Source: Agromyces kandeliae (GTDB lineage: Bacteria; Actinomycetota; Actinomycetes; Actinomycetales; Microbacteriaceae). From it: DNA of 64,000 bases. The first letter of the stretch is position 1; each line of letters begins with the position of its first letter. A program made the translations under genes and the position numbers. The stretch is taken from assembly GCF_009674665.1 (NCBI RefSeq), contig NZ_WKJD01000006.1:1-64000 (forward strand), in the 5' to 3' direction. The notes under the pieces were generated by a model that worked only from the letters and a program-made list of their open reading frames with translations, was not told the DNA's origin and did not search any database. Below are positions 39,010-49,599 of the stretch, in pieces.

Positions 39010-40539
39010 CTACGCCAGCGCCGCGGCGCGGAACTCCTCGAGCTGCGCGGCCTGCTCGGGCGATGCGAGCGCCCTGATGCGCGTTCCGTCCTCGAGGTAG
39101 TCGGTGGAGAGCACGCGGCCGCTCTCGTGCAGCGCGGACACGACGTCGCCGCGGTCGTACGGCACCAGGAGGTCGACCTCGACCGCGGGGTCGGGCAGCA
39201 TGCGCCCGATCGCGGCGAGCACCGCGGCGACGCCCTCGCCCGTGCGCGCGGAGGCGAACACGGCGTTCGGCTCGAGGCCCTGCAGGACCAGCCGGTCCTC
39301 GGGCGTCACGAGGTCGGCCTTGTTGAAGACGACGAGCTCCGGGATGTCGCGGGCGCCGACCTCGCCGATGACGTCGCGCACGGTCGCGATCTGCTGGGCG
39401 GGGTCGGGGTGCGCGGCGTCGACGACGTGCACGATCAGGTCGGCGTCGCCGACCTCCTCGAGCGTCGACCGGAACGCCTCGACGAGCTGGTGCGGGAGGT
39501 TGCGCACGAAGCCGACCGTGTCGGCGATCGTGTACACGCGTCCGTCGGCGGTCGTGTTGCGGCGGACGGTCGCGTCGAGGGTCGCGAACAGCGCGTTCTC
39601 GACGAGCACGCCGGCGCCCGTGATGCGGTTGAGCAGGCTCGACTTGCCCGCGTTCGTGTATCCCGCGATGGCGACCGAAGGCACGGCGTTGCGCTTGCGG
39701 TTGGCACGCTTCGCCTCGCGAGCGGGCTTCATGCCGGCGATCTGCCGCCTGAGCTTCGCCATGCGCGAGTGGATGCGGCGACGGTCGAGCTCGATCTTCG
39801 TCTCACCGGGACCGCGGGAGCCCATGCCCGCGCCTGCGCCGCCGACCTGGCCACCGGCCTGGCGGGACATCGACTCACCCCAGCCGCGCAGGCGCGGCAG
39901 CAGGTATTCCAGCTGGGCCAGCTCGACCTGCGCCTTGCCCTCACGGCTCTTGGCGTGCTGGCTGAAGATGTCGAGGATGACGGCCGTGCGGTCGATCACC
40001 TTCACCTTGACCGCGTCCTCCAGCGCACGGCGCTGGCTCGGAGCGAGCTCGGTGTCGGCGACCACGGTGTCCGCGCCGAGCGCGGCGACCACGTGCCGGA
40101 GCTCCTCGGTCTTGCCGCGGCCGAGGTACGTGCTGGGGTCGGGGTGCGGTCGGCGCTGCAGGACGCCGTCGAGCACGCGGGCGCCGGCCGTCTCGGCGAG
40201 GGCGGCGAGCTCGCGGAGCGAGTTCTCGGCGTCCTCCAGCGAGCCCTGCGGGTAGACCCCGATGAGCACGACGTTCTCGAGTCGAAGCTGCCGGTACTCG
40301 ACCTCGGTGACGTCCTCGAGCTCGGTCGAGAGGCCGCCGACGCGGCGGAGCGCCGCGCGGGCGTCGCGGTCGTACTGCTCGCCGTCGAAGCCGCCGTCGT
40401 CGCGCTCGGCGAGACCGGCGCGCTGGATGGACGCGGCGTCGGACCCGCCGAACCGGGACACGCCCGCTCGGGCGTCGGCGCTGCGCAGCACGCGCTCGAC
40501 CGCGTCGTCGTGGGTCTCGGGTGCCGCGTCGTTCATCAT
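39010..40539 (-). CDS. hflX: GTPase HflX
   Basis: A ribosome-associated GTPase that splits stalled ribosomes. The 509-residue chain has the HflX N-terminal domain (about 100-230, ending in GPGETKIELDRRRI), a coiled linker, and the G domain with G1 GYTNAGKSS, G3 DTVGFVRNLP and G4 NKADL. The first 80 residues are a poorly conserved extension. A -10 box TAGGCT lies 4 nt before the ATG at 40539 and 7 nt before a second ATG (40536), so the gene is leaderless and the second ATG may be the true start. It is divergent from the RsmC-like gene. Confidence 0.93.
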   Translation of the reverse strand: MMNDAAPETHDDAVERVLRSADARAGVSRFGGSDAASIQRAGLAERDDGGFDGEQYDRDARAALRRVGGLSTELEDVTEVEYRQLRLENVVLIGVYPQGSLEDAENSLRELAALAETAGARVLDGVLQRRPHPDPSTYLGRGKTEELRHVVAALGADTVVADTELAPSQRRALEDAVKVKVIDRTAVILDIFSQHAKSREGKAQVELAQLEYLLPRLRGWGESMSRQAGGQVGGAGAGMGSRGPGETKIELDRRRIHSRMAKLRRQIAGMKPAREAKRANRKRNAVPSVAIAGYTNAGKSSLLNRITGAGVLVENALFATLDATVRRNTTADGRVYTIADTVGFVRNLPHQLVEAFRSTLEEVGDADLIVHVVDAAHPDPAQQIATVRDVIGEVGARDIPELVVFNKADLVTPEDRLVLQGLEPNAVFASARTGEGVAAVLAAIGRMLPDPAVEVDLLVPYDRGDVVSALHESGRVLSTDYLEDGTRIRALASPEQAAQLEEFRAAALA

Positions 40540-40579
40540 GTCAAGCCTACTTCCGTTCGCCTGCGATAGGTTTCCCCGT

Positions 40580-41191
40580 ATGCCGCAGGAGCACTACTTC
40601 TCGTCCAAGCCCGCCGACCGGGCGGCGCTCCGGACCGTCCAGGTGCGACTCGCCGGCCGCGACGTCGAGGTGCAGACCGCCGGCGGCGTCTTCAGCCCCG
40701 ACCACGTCGACCTCGGCACCCGCGTACTCCTCGGCGAGGTCCCGACGGCTCCCGCCGCCGGCCACCTGCTCGACCTCGGCGCCGGCTGGGGCCCGATCGC
40801 GCTCACGCTCGGCCTCCAGTCGCCGGATGCCACGGTGTGGGCGGTCGACGTCAACGAGCGTGCACTGGACCTCGTCCGCCGGAACGTCCGGCGGCTCGGG
40901 CTCGACAACGTCAACGCCGCGATCCCAGCCGATGTTCCCGACGACCTCCGATTCTCGGTGATCTGGTCGAACCCGCCCATCCGGATCGGCAAGGCCGAGC
41001 TGCACGCCCTGCTGCGTCGATGGCTGCCACGCCTCGAGGCGGGCGCCACGGCGTGGCTCGTCGTGCAGAAGAACCTCGGCTCGGACTCGCTGCAGCGCTG
41101 GCTCGACGAGGAGTTCGGCGACGGATGGACCGTCGAGCGGGCGGCCACCTCGAAGGGATTCCGCGTGCTCACGGTGACGCGCGACGCCTGA
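40580..41191 (+). CDS. RsmC-like class I SAM-dependent methyltransferase
   Basis: A 203-residue protein with the class I motif I (LLDLGAGWGPIAL), acidic motif II (VWAVDVNERALDLV) and motif IV SNPPIRIGK. The NPPxRxGK pattern is typical of the RsmC/RlmG group, which makes m2G in rRNA. It is shorter than enteric RsmC and lacks the duplicated N-terminal domain, as usual in actinobacteria. TAGGTT (40567-40572) lies 7 nt before the ATG, so it is leaderless. The target base is not known. Confidence 0.85.
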   Translation: MPQEHYFSSKPADRAALRTVQVRLAGRDVEVQTAGGVFSPDHVDLGTRVLLGEVPTAPAAGHLLDLGAGWGPIALTLGLQSPDATVWAVDVNERALDLVRRNVRRLGLDNVNAAIPADVPDDLRFSVIWSNPPIRIGKAELHALLRRWLPRLEAGATAWLVVQKNLGSDSLQRWLDEEFGDGWTVERAATSKGFRVLTVTRDA

Positions 41192-41224
41192 CGGCGACCC
41201 GCGATCCCGGTGGCCGCGATCCGT

Positions 41225-41245
41225 GCCGGCGCCGTGCCCGCCGGC
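41225..41245. terminator. Hairpin between the methyltransferase and dapF
   Basis: GCCGGCG (41225-41231) pairs with CGCCGGC (41239-41245) over a 7-nt loop, directly abutting the dapF stop codon, between two convergent genes. Confidence 0.55.
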
Positions 41246-42127
41246 TCAGGCCAGGGCCAGCACCCCGTCGAAGACGAGCTCGCCCGGCCCGGAGAGCAGC
41301 ACGTGCTCCCCGTCGGGTCGCGACTCCATGCGCACGCCGAGCGCCCCGCCCGGAACCTGCACGACCCACGTGTCGGGGGCGTGCTCGCCCGCCCAGTACC
41401 GGACGGCGAGCGCCGCGGCGACCGCACCCGTGCCGCACGAGAGCGTCTCACCCGAACCGCGCTCGTGCACGCGCATGCGGATGCGCCCGCGCCCGCCCTC
41501 GACGAGCGGCTCGGCCGGGACGACGAACTCGACGTTCGCGCCCGCCTGCGGCTGCGGCTCCAGGATCGGCAGGTACGCCAGGTCGAGCCCGTCGAGCTCG
41601 TCGTCGTCGGCGAGCGCCACCACGACGTGGGGGTTGCCGACGTCGATGCCGAGGCCGGGGCGCGCGACGGGCAGGTTCTTGGCGCGCACCAGCGGCTCCC
41701 CGCCGTCGAGGCGCCACACGCCGAGGTCGGCCTCGAACCCGGCGCCGGTCACGCGGACCCGACGGACACCCGCCCGCGTGCCGATCGCGATCCACTCGTC
41801 GCCCGAGGGGGCGACGTGCCCCTGGTCGACGAGGTAGCGCACGAACACCCTGATGCCGTTGCCGCACATCTCGGACACGCTGCCGTCGGCGTTCCAGTAG
41901 TCCATGAACCACGTCGCCTGCGGGTCCTCCGCGAGCGCGCCGGCGCCGTCGGCGAGCCGATCCGAGCGGACGGCCCGGATCACGCCGTCGGCGCCGACGC
42001 CGAAGCGCCGGTCGCACACCGCCGCGATCTGCGTGGGCGACAGCTCGTGGTCACCCTCGGGGTCGCTGAACAGCACGAAGTCGTTGCCCGTGCCCTGGCC
42101 CTTGGTGAAGCGCAGATCGAACGCCAT
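41246..42127 (-). CDS. dapF: Diaminopimelate epimerase
   Basis: The enzyme turns LL- into meso-diaminopimelate for lysine and possibly wall precursors. The 293-residue chain carries the two catalytic cysteines, Cys88 in EMCGNGIR and the second in [11 protein letters not shown], and the N-terminal [12 protein letters not shown]. The ATG at 42127 is 6 nt behind TAGACT (42134-42139): leaderless. It is the end of the miaB-miaA-dapF row. dapA lies about 19 kb away in the same window. Confidence 0.95.
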   Translation of the reverse strand: MAFDLRFTKGQGTGNDFVLFSDPEGDHELSPTQIAAVCDRRFGVGADGVIRAVRSDRLADGAGALAEDPQATWFMDYWNADGSVSEMCGNGIRVFVRYLVDQGHVAPSGDEWIAIGTRAGVRRVRVTGAGFEADLGVWRLDGGEPLVRAKNLPVARPGLGIDVGNPHVVVALADDDELDGLDLAYLPILEPQPQAGANVEFVVPAEPLVEGGRGRIRMRVHERGSGETLSCGTGAVAAALAVRYWAGEHAPDTWVVQVPGGALGVRMESRPDGEHVLLSGPGELVFDGVLALA

Positions 42128-42155
42128 CGCACCAGTCTAGGGAGCGCGGAACGCC

Positions 42156-43076
42156 TCAGTCGCCGCTCGCCTGCCGCGTCACCTCGGCGGCCAACGCCGC
42201 CGGGTCTCCGGCGTCGACGACGGCTGCCGCGGCGTACCGCTTGAACCATCCGACCTGCCGCCGGGCGTAGGTCCGGGTGAGCGCCTGCGTCTCCGCGATC
42301 GCGTCGGCCTCGGTCATCCGCCCCTGCAGCTGAGCGAGCGCCTGCGCGTAGCCGATCGCCTTGCGAGCGGTCACGCCCCGCTCGAGACCCGCGGGGATGA
42401 GCCCGCGCACCTCGTCGAGGAGCCCGACCGCCCACATGCCCGCTGCGCGGGCGTCCAGCCGGGCGACGAGCTCGGCCCGGTCGGCGCGGAGGTGCACGAT
42501 GCGGTGCGGCCGCCAGGCCACGGGCTCGTCCGGCAGCCGCGCGGCCTTCGGCTCGCCGGTGAGCTCGATGACCTCGAGTGCGCGGACGATCCGGCGTCCG
42601 TTCTGCGGGTCGACGCCGGCGGCCGTCTCGGCGTCGAGCTCGCGCAGCCGTCGATGCATGAGGCCGGGCCCGACCTCCTCGAGCTCGGCCTCGAGGCGCG
42701 CACGGATCGCCGCGTCCGTCCCGGGGAAGCGCAGGTCGTGGATGACGCTCGAGACGTACAGACCGGAGCCTCCGGTCAGGAGCGCGACGCCGCCGCGCGA
42801 CGAGATCTCGTCGATGACGCGGCGAGCGTGGGCCTGGTAGGCGGCGACGGATGCCTCGTCGGTGACGTCGAGCACGTCGAGGAGGTGATGCGGGACCCCC
42901 TCGCGCTCGCCCTCCGAGAGCTTGGCGGTGCCGATGTCCATGCCACGGTAGAGCTGCATCGCATCGGCGTTGACGACCTCGGCGACGCCGCCCGTGGCGG
43001 CGATCGCGTGCGCGAGGTCGAGCGCGAAGCGCGACTTGCCGGTGCCCGTGGCGCCGACGACCGCGATCAGCGTCAC
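42156..43076 (-). CDS. miaA: tRNA dimethylallyltransferase
   Basis: MiaA adds the isopentenyl group to A37 of UNN-reading tRNAs. The 306-residue chain shows the P-loop [13 protein letters not shown], the [17 protein letters not shown] substrate region, LTGGSGLYV and the C-terminal [12 protein letters not shown]. The GTG at 43076 begins one base after the miaB stop. It makes the substrate for MiaB. Confidence 0.95.
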   Translation of the reverse strand: MTLIAVVGATGTGKSRFALDLAHAIAATGGVAEVVNADAMQLYRGMDIGTAKLSEGEREGVPHHLLDVLDVTDEASVAAYQAHARRVIDEISSRGGVALLTGGSGLYVSSVIHDLRFPGTDAAIRARLEAELEEVGPGLMHRRLRELDAETAAGVDPQNGRRIVRALEVIELTGEPKAARLPDEPVAWRPHRIVHLRADRAELVARLDARAAGMWAVGLLDEVRGLIPAGLERGVTARKAIGYAQALAQLQGRMTEADAIAETQALTRTYARRQVGWFKRYAAAAVVDAGDPAALAAEVTRQASGD

Positions 43077-43077
43077 G

Positions 43078-44685
43078 TCAGCGCTGGCCGTCGGCGGGGT
43101 CGTAGATCGGCATGGTGCCGACGCCCGGGCTCGTCAGCGGCTCGCCGGCCACGCGCAGCGACGGCAGCCCCAGCGAGACCCGCCCCGCCGCGGATGCCGC
43201 GGCTCCGGGCACCGCCGGCACGCCGCAGCTCTCGGCCTGCGCCCGGTCCCACGCGTCGCCCGCGCGCGTCCGCCGGATGCGCAGCGGCGCTCCGTCGATC
43301 GAGTCGGCGAGGAGGTGGAACGGCGCGGCCTGCGTGATCTCGACCGAGACGACGTCACCCGGTCGCGGGAGGTCGGAACCCTCGGGCACCTCGAAGTGCA
43401 CGAGCCGGCTGTCCTCCGCGCGACCGCTCAGGCGGTGCGTCTCGGCGTCCTTCTTGCCCTCGCCGGTGGACACCAGCACCTCGACGGCGGTGCCGACGAG
43501 CTTCTGGTTCTCCTCCCACGAGATGCGCTCCTGCAGGGCGATGAGGCGTTCGTAGCGCTCCTGCACGACCTCCTTCGGGACCTGGTCCTCCATGGTCGCC
43601 GCGGGCGTACCGGGCCGGATGGAGTACTGGAACGTGAACGCGGAGGCGAAGCGCGCGGCCTCGACCACCCGGAGCGTCTCCCGGAAGTCCTCCTCGGTCT
43701 CGCCGGGGAAGCCGACGATGATGTCGGTGGAGATCGCGGCGTTCGGGATCTTGGCGCGCACGCGGTCGAGGATGCCGAGGAACTTCTCCGAGCGGTAGGA
43801 CCGGCGCATGGCCTTGAGGATGCGGTCCGAGCCGGACTGCAGCGGCATGTGCAGCTGGGGCATCACGTTCGGCGTCTCGGCCATCGCATCGATGACGTCG
43901 TCGGTGAAGGCGGCCGGGTGCGGGCTGGTGAAGCGGATGCGCTCCAGGCCGTCGACCTCGCCGGCCGCACGGAGCAGCTTGCCGAACGCCTGGCGGTCGC
44001 CGAACTCGACCCCGTACGAGTTCACGTTCTGTCCGAGCAGGGTCACCTCGATCGCGCCGTCGTCGACGAGCGCCTGCACCTCGGCGAGGACGTCGCCCGG
44101 TCGGCGGTCCTTCTCCTTGCCGCGGAGTGCCGGCACGATGCAGAACGTGCAGGTGTTGTTGCAGCCGACCGAGATGGACACCCAGCCGGAGTAGGTCGAG
44201 TCCCGCTTGGTCGGCAGGGTCGAGGGGAAGACCTCGAGGGCATCGAGGATCTCGAGCTGCGCCTCGTCGTTGTGACGAGCGCGTTCGAGCAGGCTCGGCA
44301 GTGAACCCATGTTGTGCGTGCCGAAGACGACGTCGACCCACGGCGCCTTCTCGAGGATGACGTTCTTGTCCTTCTGGGCGAGGCACCCCCCGACCGCGAT
44401 CTGCATGCCCGCGTGGCGGCGCTTCACGCCGGCGAGGTGGCCGAGGTTGCCGTAGAGCTTGTTGTCGGCGTTCTCTCGCACTGCGCAGGTGTTGATCACG
44501 ACGACGTCGGGCTCCGCGCCGTCGGCGGGCACGTACCCCGCGGCCTCGAGCGAGCCGCTCAGTCGCTCCGAATCGTGCACGTTCATCTGGCACCCGAAGG
44601 TGCGGACCTCGTAGGTGCGGGGCGCGTCCGGATCGGCGGCGTCGGGCTCCGCGGTCGCGGGCATCGCCTCGTGAATGGTGCTCAT
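43078..44685 (-). CDS. miaB: tRNA-2-methylthio-N6-dimethylallyladenosine synthase
   Basis: This radical SAM enzyme thiomethylates i6A37. The 535-residue chain has the N-terminal UPF0004 domain with three cluster-binding cysteines (TFGCQMN, NTCAVRE, GGCLAQ), the radical SAM motif CNNTCTFC, and a C-terminal TRAM domain ([16 protein letters not shown] onward). About 60 extra residues follow TRAM. The ATG at 44685 is 9 nt behind TAGACT (44695-44700), giving an almost leaderless message. miaA follows without a gap. Confidence 0.95.
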   Translation of the reverse strand: MSTIHEAMPATAEPDAADPDAPRTYEVRTFGCQMNVHDSERLSGSLEAAGYVPADGAEPDVVVINTCAVRENADNKLYGNLGHLAGVKRRHAGMQIAVGGCLAQKDKNVILEKAPWVDVVFGTHNMGSLPSLLERARHNDEAQLEILDALEVFPSTLPTKRDSTYSGWVSISVGCNNTCTFCIVPALRGKEKDRRPGDVLAEVQALVDDGAIEVTLLGQNVNSYGVEFGDRQAFGKLLRAAGEVDGLERIRFTSPHPAAFTDDVIDAMAETPNVMPQLHMPLQSGSDRILKAMRRSYRSEKFLGILDRVRAKIPNAAISTDIIVGFPGETEEDFRETLRVVEAARFASAFTFQYSIRPGTPAATMEDQVPKEVVQERYERLIALQERISWEENQKLVGTAVEVLVSTGEGKKDAETHRLSGRAEDSRLVHFEVPEGSDLPRPGDVVSVEITQAAPFHLLADSIDGAPLRIRRTRAGDAWDRAQAESCGVPAVPGAAASAAGRVSLGLPSLRVAGEPLTSPGVGTMPIYDPADGQR

Positions 44686-44707
44686 GATCGCACCAGTCTA
44701 CGATCCG

Positions 44708-45328
44708 TCACTCGGCGTCGTCGCCGTCGAGTGCGGCGGAGACCGCGCGCCGGACGAGCTCGCTTCCGTAGCCGCGCCGCATGAGGAATGCGGACAGTCG
44801 ACGCTCGGCGACCCGGCGATCGAGACCGCCCAGCTGTCGCGCCCGGCGCTCGGCGATGAGGAGCGCATGCTCGAACTCCACGTCGGGGTCGAGCGTGTCG
44901 ACTGCCTCGCGGGCGAGCTCGTCGTCGATGCCGCGGCGACCGAGCTCGTGCAGCACCGCGCCGCTCCCCCGCCCTCGCCGTACGCCGTGACTGTGCACCA
45001 GCTGTTCGGCGAGCCGACGGTCGTCGAGATAGCCGAGCCGCGCGTACCGCTCGACCCACTCCTCTACCTCGCCCTCGTCGAGCCCGTGCTCGACGAGGAT
45101 CGCCCGGACCTCGGACACCGACAGCGACGAACGCCGAAGGCGCGAGACGATCAGCCGGTCGATGCGGTCGTCGCGCTCCAGGCCCGTCTCGTCGAGCCCG
45201 GCACCCGCGTCGGACGTGGTCCGCTGCTGCTCCGCCCCGCCCCGGGCGGCGCCCTCGGATCCCTCCGACGGTGCCGCCCACGGCAGGTAGGTGACCGGCG
45301 CGAGTCGCTCGTTCCCCTGCTCGGTCAT
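44708..45328 (-). CDS. recX: Regulatory protein RecX
   Basis: RecX binds RecA filaments and limits their activity. The 206-residue chain has a disordered N-terminal stretch to about residue 50 and then three-helix repeats (RLIVSRLRRSSLSVSEVRAIL, EWVERYARLGYLDDRRLAEQ, RRAVSAALDG). The ATG at 45328 lies 13 nt beyond the recA stop, so both are on one transcript. Confidence 0.9.
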   Translation of the reverse strand: MTEQGNERLAPVTYLPWAAPSEGSEGAARGGAEQQRTTSDAGAGLDETGLERDDRIDRLIVSRLRRSSLSVSEVRAILVEHGLDEGEVEEWVERYARLGYLDDRRLAEQLVHSHGVRRGRGSGAVLHELGRRGIDDELAREAVDTLDPDVEFEHALLIAERRARQLGGLDRRVAERRLSAFLMRRGYGSELVRRAVSAALDGDDAE

Positions 45329-45341
45329 CGGATCCGCCCGC

Positions 45342-46409
<1,068 letters not shown>

Positions 46410-46600
46410 CGGTGCTCCTTCGTGGTGGTGACGGCTGCCTCTAGGCTGTCGTTCCGCGTGCCAGGCCGTGACCCGGCACGTCTCGCGACAAGGCGGTTGC
46501 GGTGTGTTCCGACGCCTCCGACCGTATGGTCGGCCACCGACATCCGGCGCCCGAGAGCGCTCGTCTGTGGATGGGTGCGTCATCCCTCCTGCTGTTGAGG

Positions 46601-46663
46601 AGCCTAACGCAGCATCCGAACGCATGTTCGATGCGCGCCCCGGCGTGTCGAACGCGTCTTCGG
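46601..46663 (-). promoter_or_regulatory. recA promoter region with two LexA boxes
   Basis: A -10 box TAGGCT (46601-46606 on the minus strand) lies just below the first box. Box 1 at 46616-46631 reads, on the plus strand, CCGAAC-GCAT-GTTCGA (11 of 12 consensus positions) and covers the -35 region. Box 2 at 46648-46663 reads TCGAAC-GCGT-CTTCGG (10 of 12). The start-to-start distance is 32 nt, about three helical turns. Confidence 0.75.
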
Positions 46664-46676
46664 GCGCGTCCTTCGA

Positions 46677-46913
46677 CTATCGCGAGGTCCGCTCGCCCGG
46701 GTCCGGACGCCCCACTCCGTGACGACGCGCCTCCGGGACATCCGTCGCCGCGCAGAGCGCGAACCAGACGTCGCGCGGAGCCAGGCCCGCGGCCAGCGCC
46801 TCGCGCGCGGTGCGATTGCCGAGCTCGACGAGCACGAGGTCGTTCACCACGACGTCCCCGTACCCGGGGCCGAACTCCTGCTCGACCGCCAGCGCGAACT
46901 CACTGCGTTTCAC
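46677..46913 (-). CDS. DUF3046 domain protein
   Basis: A 78-residue protein that matches DUF3046 by size and by position directly upstream of recA in actinobacteria (from memory). Features: MKRSEFALAVEQEFGPGYGD N-terminus and the GLAPRDVWFALCAATDVPEARR C-terminal part. Function unknown. The GTG at 46913 has GGAGG 7 nt upstream. Its stop is close to the second recA LexA box. Confidence 0.8.
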   Translation of the reverse strand: MKRSEFALAVEQEFGPGYGDVVVNDLVLVELGNRTAREALAAGLAPRDVWFALCAATDVPEARRHGVGRPDPGERTSR

Positions 46914-46932
46914 CGATGGACCTCCGGACGTG

Positions 46933-46963
46933 CGAACGGCCGGTCACGAGGACCGGCCGTTCG
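46933..46963 (-). terminator. Terminator behind clgR
   Basis: A perfect 13-bp stem (46933-46945 with 46951-46963) and loop ACGAG lie 15 nt beyond the clgR stop codon. Confidence 0.7.
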
Positions 46964-46977
46964 AGTGGATCTGTGGA

Positions 46978-47292
46978 TCAGCGGACCATCATGTCCGCGT
47001 CGAACTCCGCCACCAGCTCGTCGGGGAGGCTGTCGGGCACCGACGGGGCGTTGAGCCCCTCGAGCACCGCGATGCGGTCGCCGACCTCGTGCATGATCAC
47101 GGAGATGGGAGTGTCGAGCGCGTCCGCGACGGACGCGAGGATCTCGCTCGAGGCCTCCTTCTGGCCGCGCTCCACCTCGCTGAGGTAGCCGAGTGCGACG
47201 CTCGCCTTGCTGGCGACCTGGCGGAGGGTCCGGCCCTTCTGCAGGCGGAAGTCCCTCAGCACGTCGCCGATCTCCTGTCGAACCAGAACCAT
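46978..47292 (-). CDS. clgR: ClgR-type XRE-family transcriptional regulator
   Basis: A 104-residue one-domain regulator with an XRE HTH at residues about 10-65 (LRDFRLQKGRTLRQVASKASVALGYLSEVERG) and a short acidic tail. ClgR activates clp protease genes in Streptomyces, Corynebacterium and Mycobacterium, and it lies near recA in those genomes. The identity rests on sequence style and this context. A TAGACT box (47348-47353) precedes a leader of about 50 nt. I did not find an obvious ClgR operator in its own promoter. Confidence 0.82.
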   Translation of the reverse strand: MVLVRQEIGDVLRDFRLQKGRTLRQVASKASVALGYLSEVERGQKEASSEILASVADALDTPISVIMHEVGDRIAVLEGLNAPSVPDSLPDELVAEFDADMMVR

Positions 47293-47438
47293 CGGAACCT
47301 CCCTCGTCTCACCTGCGACCCCCGACCGGGGCCGGTACGGGGAGGTCAGTCTAGCGCCTCTTCCCGTTCACCGAGCCTACCCGTGGTCACTGGTGTTTTG
47401 CTCTGAACCCGACACCTGTAACAGGGAGTTCACGCGAC

Positions 47439-49040
47439 CTATTCCCCCGTCTCCCGACGGTGGGGCCCACGATCGGGTGCGGATGCCGTGGGCGCCTCCA
47501 CCGCAGGCAGGGCACCGGTCGGGACGGGCGCCGGCGACGACTCCAGGCGTGCACGGCGTCGCTTCAACCAGACACCGGTCGCCACGATGACCGCGAGCGT
47601 GCCGTACGCGACGATCGCGAACGGGCTGTGCACGAGGTACAGCACGTCCCCCTGGCTGATCGCCATCGACTTGCGCAACTGCTCCTCGGCCATCGGTCCG
47701 AGGATCCCGCCGACGACCATCGGCGCGACCGGATAGCCGTATCGGCGCATGAGGAACCCGACGAGCCCGACGGCCAGGAGCGTCACGGTGTCGATGACGT
47801 TGAAGTGCAGGGCGTAGGCCCCGAGACCCGCGAACGCGAGGATGCCTCCGTAGAGGTAGGGGCGCGGGATGCGGAGCACCTTGACCCACATGCCCACGAG
47901 GGGGAGGTTCAGGACGATGAGGAGCACGTTGCCGATGTAGAGGCTCGCGATGAGCGCCCAGACCAGGCCCGACTGGTTCTCGAAGAGGAGGGGGCCGGGG
48001 CGGATCCCGTAGGACTGGAAGGCGGAGATGATGATCGCGGCCGTCGCGGTCGTCGGCAGGCCGAGCGTCAGCAGCGGCACGAGCACGCCCGCCGCGGCGG
48101 CGTTGTTCGCCGACTCCGGACCCGCGACGCCCTCGATGGCGCCGCGGCCGAACTCGGCCCGCGCCTCGCCCTTCGCCAGCCGCCGCTCGGTGGCGTAGGA
48201 CAGGAACGTCGCGACGTCGGCCCCGCCCGCGGGGATCGTGCCGATGGGGAATCCGATGGCGGTCCCGCGGAGCCACGGCTTCCAGGAGCGTCGGAGGTCG
48301 TCGCGCGTCAGCCAGGTGCGCCACCCCCGATCGACCGGGATGACGCGGACGGAGCCGTGGCGGAGCCGGGAGGCCACGTACAGCGTCTCCCCCACCGCGA
48401 ACAGGCCGACGGCGATGAGCACCACGTCGATCCCGTCCGCGAGGCTCCGGATGCCGAACGTGTACCGCTGCTGGCCAGAGAGCACCTCCGTGCCGACGAG
48501 GCCGAGGACGAGGCCGAGGCCGAGCGAGACGAGCCCGCGGGGGACGCTCGAGCCCAGCAGTGCGCCCACGGTGAGGAACGCGACCACGATGAGCGCGAAG
48601 TAGTCGGCCGGGCCGAGCTGCACGGCGAGCCGCGCGATGCCCGGCGCCAGGAAGGTGAGCAGCACGGTCGCGACGGTGCCGGCGACGAACGAACCGATGG
48701 CGGCGGTGGCGAGCGCCGCGGCGCCGCGGCCGGCCTTGGCCATCCGGTTGCCCTCGAGCGCAGTGACGATCGACGCGGACTCACCCGGCGTGTTCAGCAG
48801 GATCGACGTCGTCGAGCCGCCGTACATGCCGCCGTAGTAGATCCCCGCGAAGAGGATGAGCGCGCCGGTCGGGTCGAGCGTGTAGGTCAGCGGCAGCAGC
48901 AGCGCGACGGTCATGGCCGGCCCGATGCCCGGCAGCACGCCGACGGCCGTGCCGATGAACACGCCGAAGAGCGCGGTGAGCAGGTACTGCGGCTGCAGAG
49001 CGGTCGAGAAGCCCTCGAGCAGGGCGGTGAGGCTATCCAT
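47439..49040 (-). CDS. Tripartite tricarboxylate transporter, large membrane subunit (TctA)
   Basis: This is the main channel subunit of a TTT-family secondary importer for organic acids. The 533-residue chain has about 11-12 membrane helices and the family motifs [20 protein letters not shown] and [20 protein letters not shown] near the N-terminus, repeated in degenerate form in the second half ([28 protein letters not shown]). A hydrophilic tail of about 50 residues ends it. Its ATG lies inside tctB (8-nt overlap). The ligand is unknown; citrate is only the family namesake. Confidence 0.92.
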   Translation of the reverse strand: MDSLTALLEGFSTALQPQYLLTALFGVFIGTAVGVLPGIGPAMTVALLLPLTYTLDPTGALILFAGIYYGGMYGGSTTSILLNTPGESASIVTALEGNRMAKAGRGAAALATAAIGSFVAGTVATVLLTFLAPGIARLAVQLGPADYFALIVVAFLTVGALLGSSVPRGLVSLGLGLVLGLVGTEVLSGQQRYTFGIRSLADGIDVVLIAVGLFAVGETLYVASRLRHGSVRVIPVDRGWRTWLTRDDLRRSWKPWLRGTAIGFPIGTIPAGGADVATFLSYATERRLAKGEARAEFGRGAIEGVAGPESANNAAAAGVLVPLLTLGLPTTATAAIIISAFQSYGIRPGPLLFENQSGLVWALIASLYIGNVLLIVLNLPLVGMWVKVLRIPRPYLYGGILAFAGLGAYALHFNVIDTVTLLAVGLVGFLMRRYGYPVAPMVVGGILGPMAEEQLRKSMAISQGDVLYLVHSPFAIVAYGTLAVIVATGVWLKRRRARLESSPAPVPTGALPAVEAPTASAPDRGPHRRETGE

Positions 49041-49599
49041 GGAAGATGGGGATCCAGTTCAGGGCGGGTCCGGCCGGGAGCGAGAGCCCGAGCCAGGTGC
49101 CGAAGACGAATTGGGTGACGAGCCCGAGCGCGAGCCCGATGCCCAACGCCGCCCACCGACCCTTCGCGCCGAGCGCGATCGCCGCGCCGCCGAAGACGAC
49201 GGCGACGGCCACGGGCCATCCGGCGAGGTCGATGAGGACGAGCTGCGAGAGGAAGACGACGACCAGCTTCGCCACCGTCGTCCAGTCGGTCCTGGCATCC
49301 GGGTCGACGTCCTCGCCGTCGTCGGGGAGGCCGCGGCGGCCGCGCAGCAGCCCGATGAGGACGGCCAGCGCGGCGAGCACCAGGAGCACGCCGACCGCGT
49401 ACGGGAACGCCCGCGGGCCGAGCACGCTCGCCGAACCCGGCGGAACGCGGATCGCGCCCGCACCGGCGATCGTGCCGATGCCCACGAGGAGGCCCGCACC
49501 GGCGAAGACGTACTCGCCTGCCGACCGCACCGGGCTCCGGGGCGGGAGGGTCCCCTCCGGCGCGGATGCGCCGGAGGGGACCGGGGCGACGTCGGTCAC
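49033..49599 (-). CDS. Tripartite tricarboxylate transporter, small membrane subunit (TctB)
   Basis: A 188-residue protein with four predicted membrane helices (near residues 27-48, 60-85, 108-125 and 128-170) and a charged cytosolic loop in the middle ([19 protein letters not shown]). The size and position between tctC and tctA identify it, since TctB sequences are poorly conserved. The GTG at 49599 overlaps the tctC stop (GTGA). Confidence 0.85.
   Translation of the reverse strand: MTDVAPVPSGASAPEGTLPPRSPVRSAGEYVFAGAGLLVGIGTIAGAGAIRVPPGSASVLGPRAFPYAVGVLLVLAALAVLIGLLRGRRGLPDDGEDVDPDARTDWTTVAKLVVVFLSQLVLIDLAGWPVAVAVVFGGAAIALGAKGRWAALGIGLALGLVTQFVFGTWLGLSLPAGPALNWIPIFHG

Noticed and set aside
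46410..46585. In-frame N-terminal extension of recA from an upstream ATG
   Set aside because: The leader is open in the recA frame, but the extension is Arg/His/Pro-rich, unlike any RecA. The ribosome binding site is too close to that ATG, and the ATG at 46409 has a proper site.
47293..47438. ClgR operator in the clgR promoter
   Set aside because: No convincing GCnnnnGC-type palindrome with the flanks expected of a ClgR site was found; only a TAGACT box is visible.
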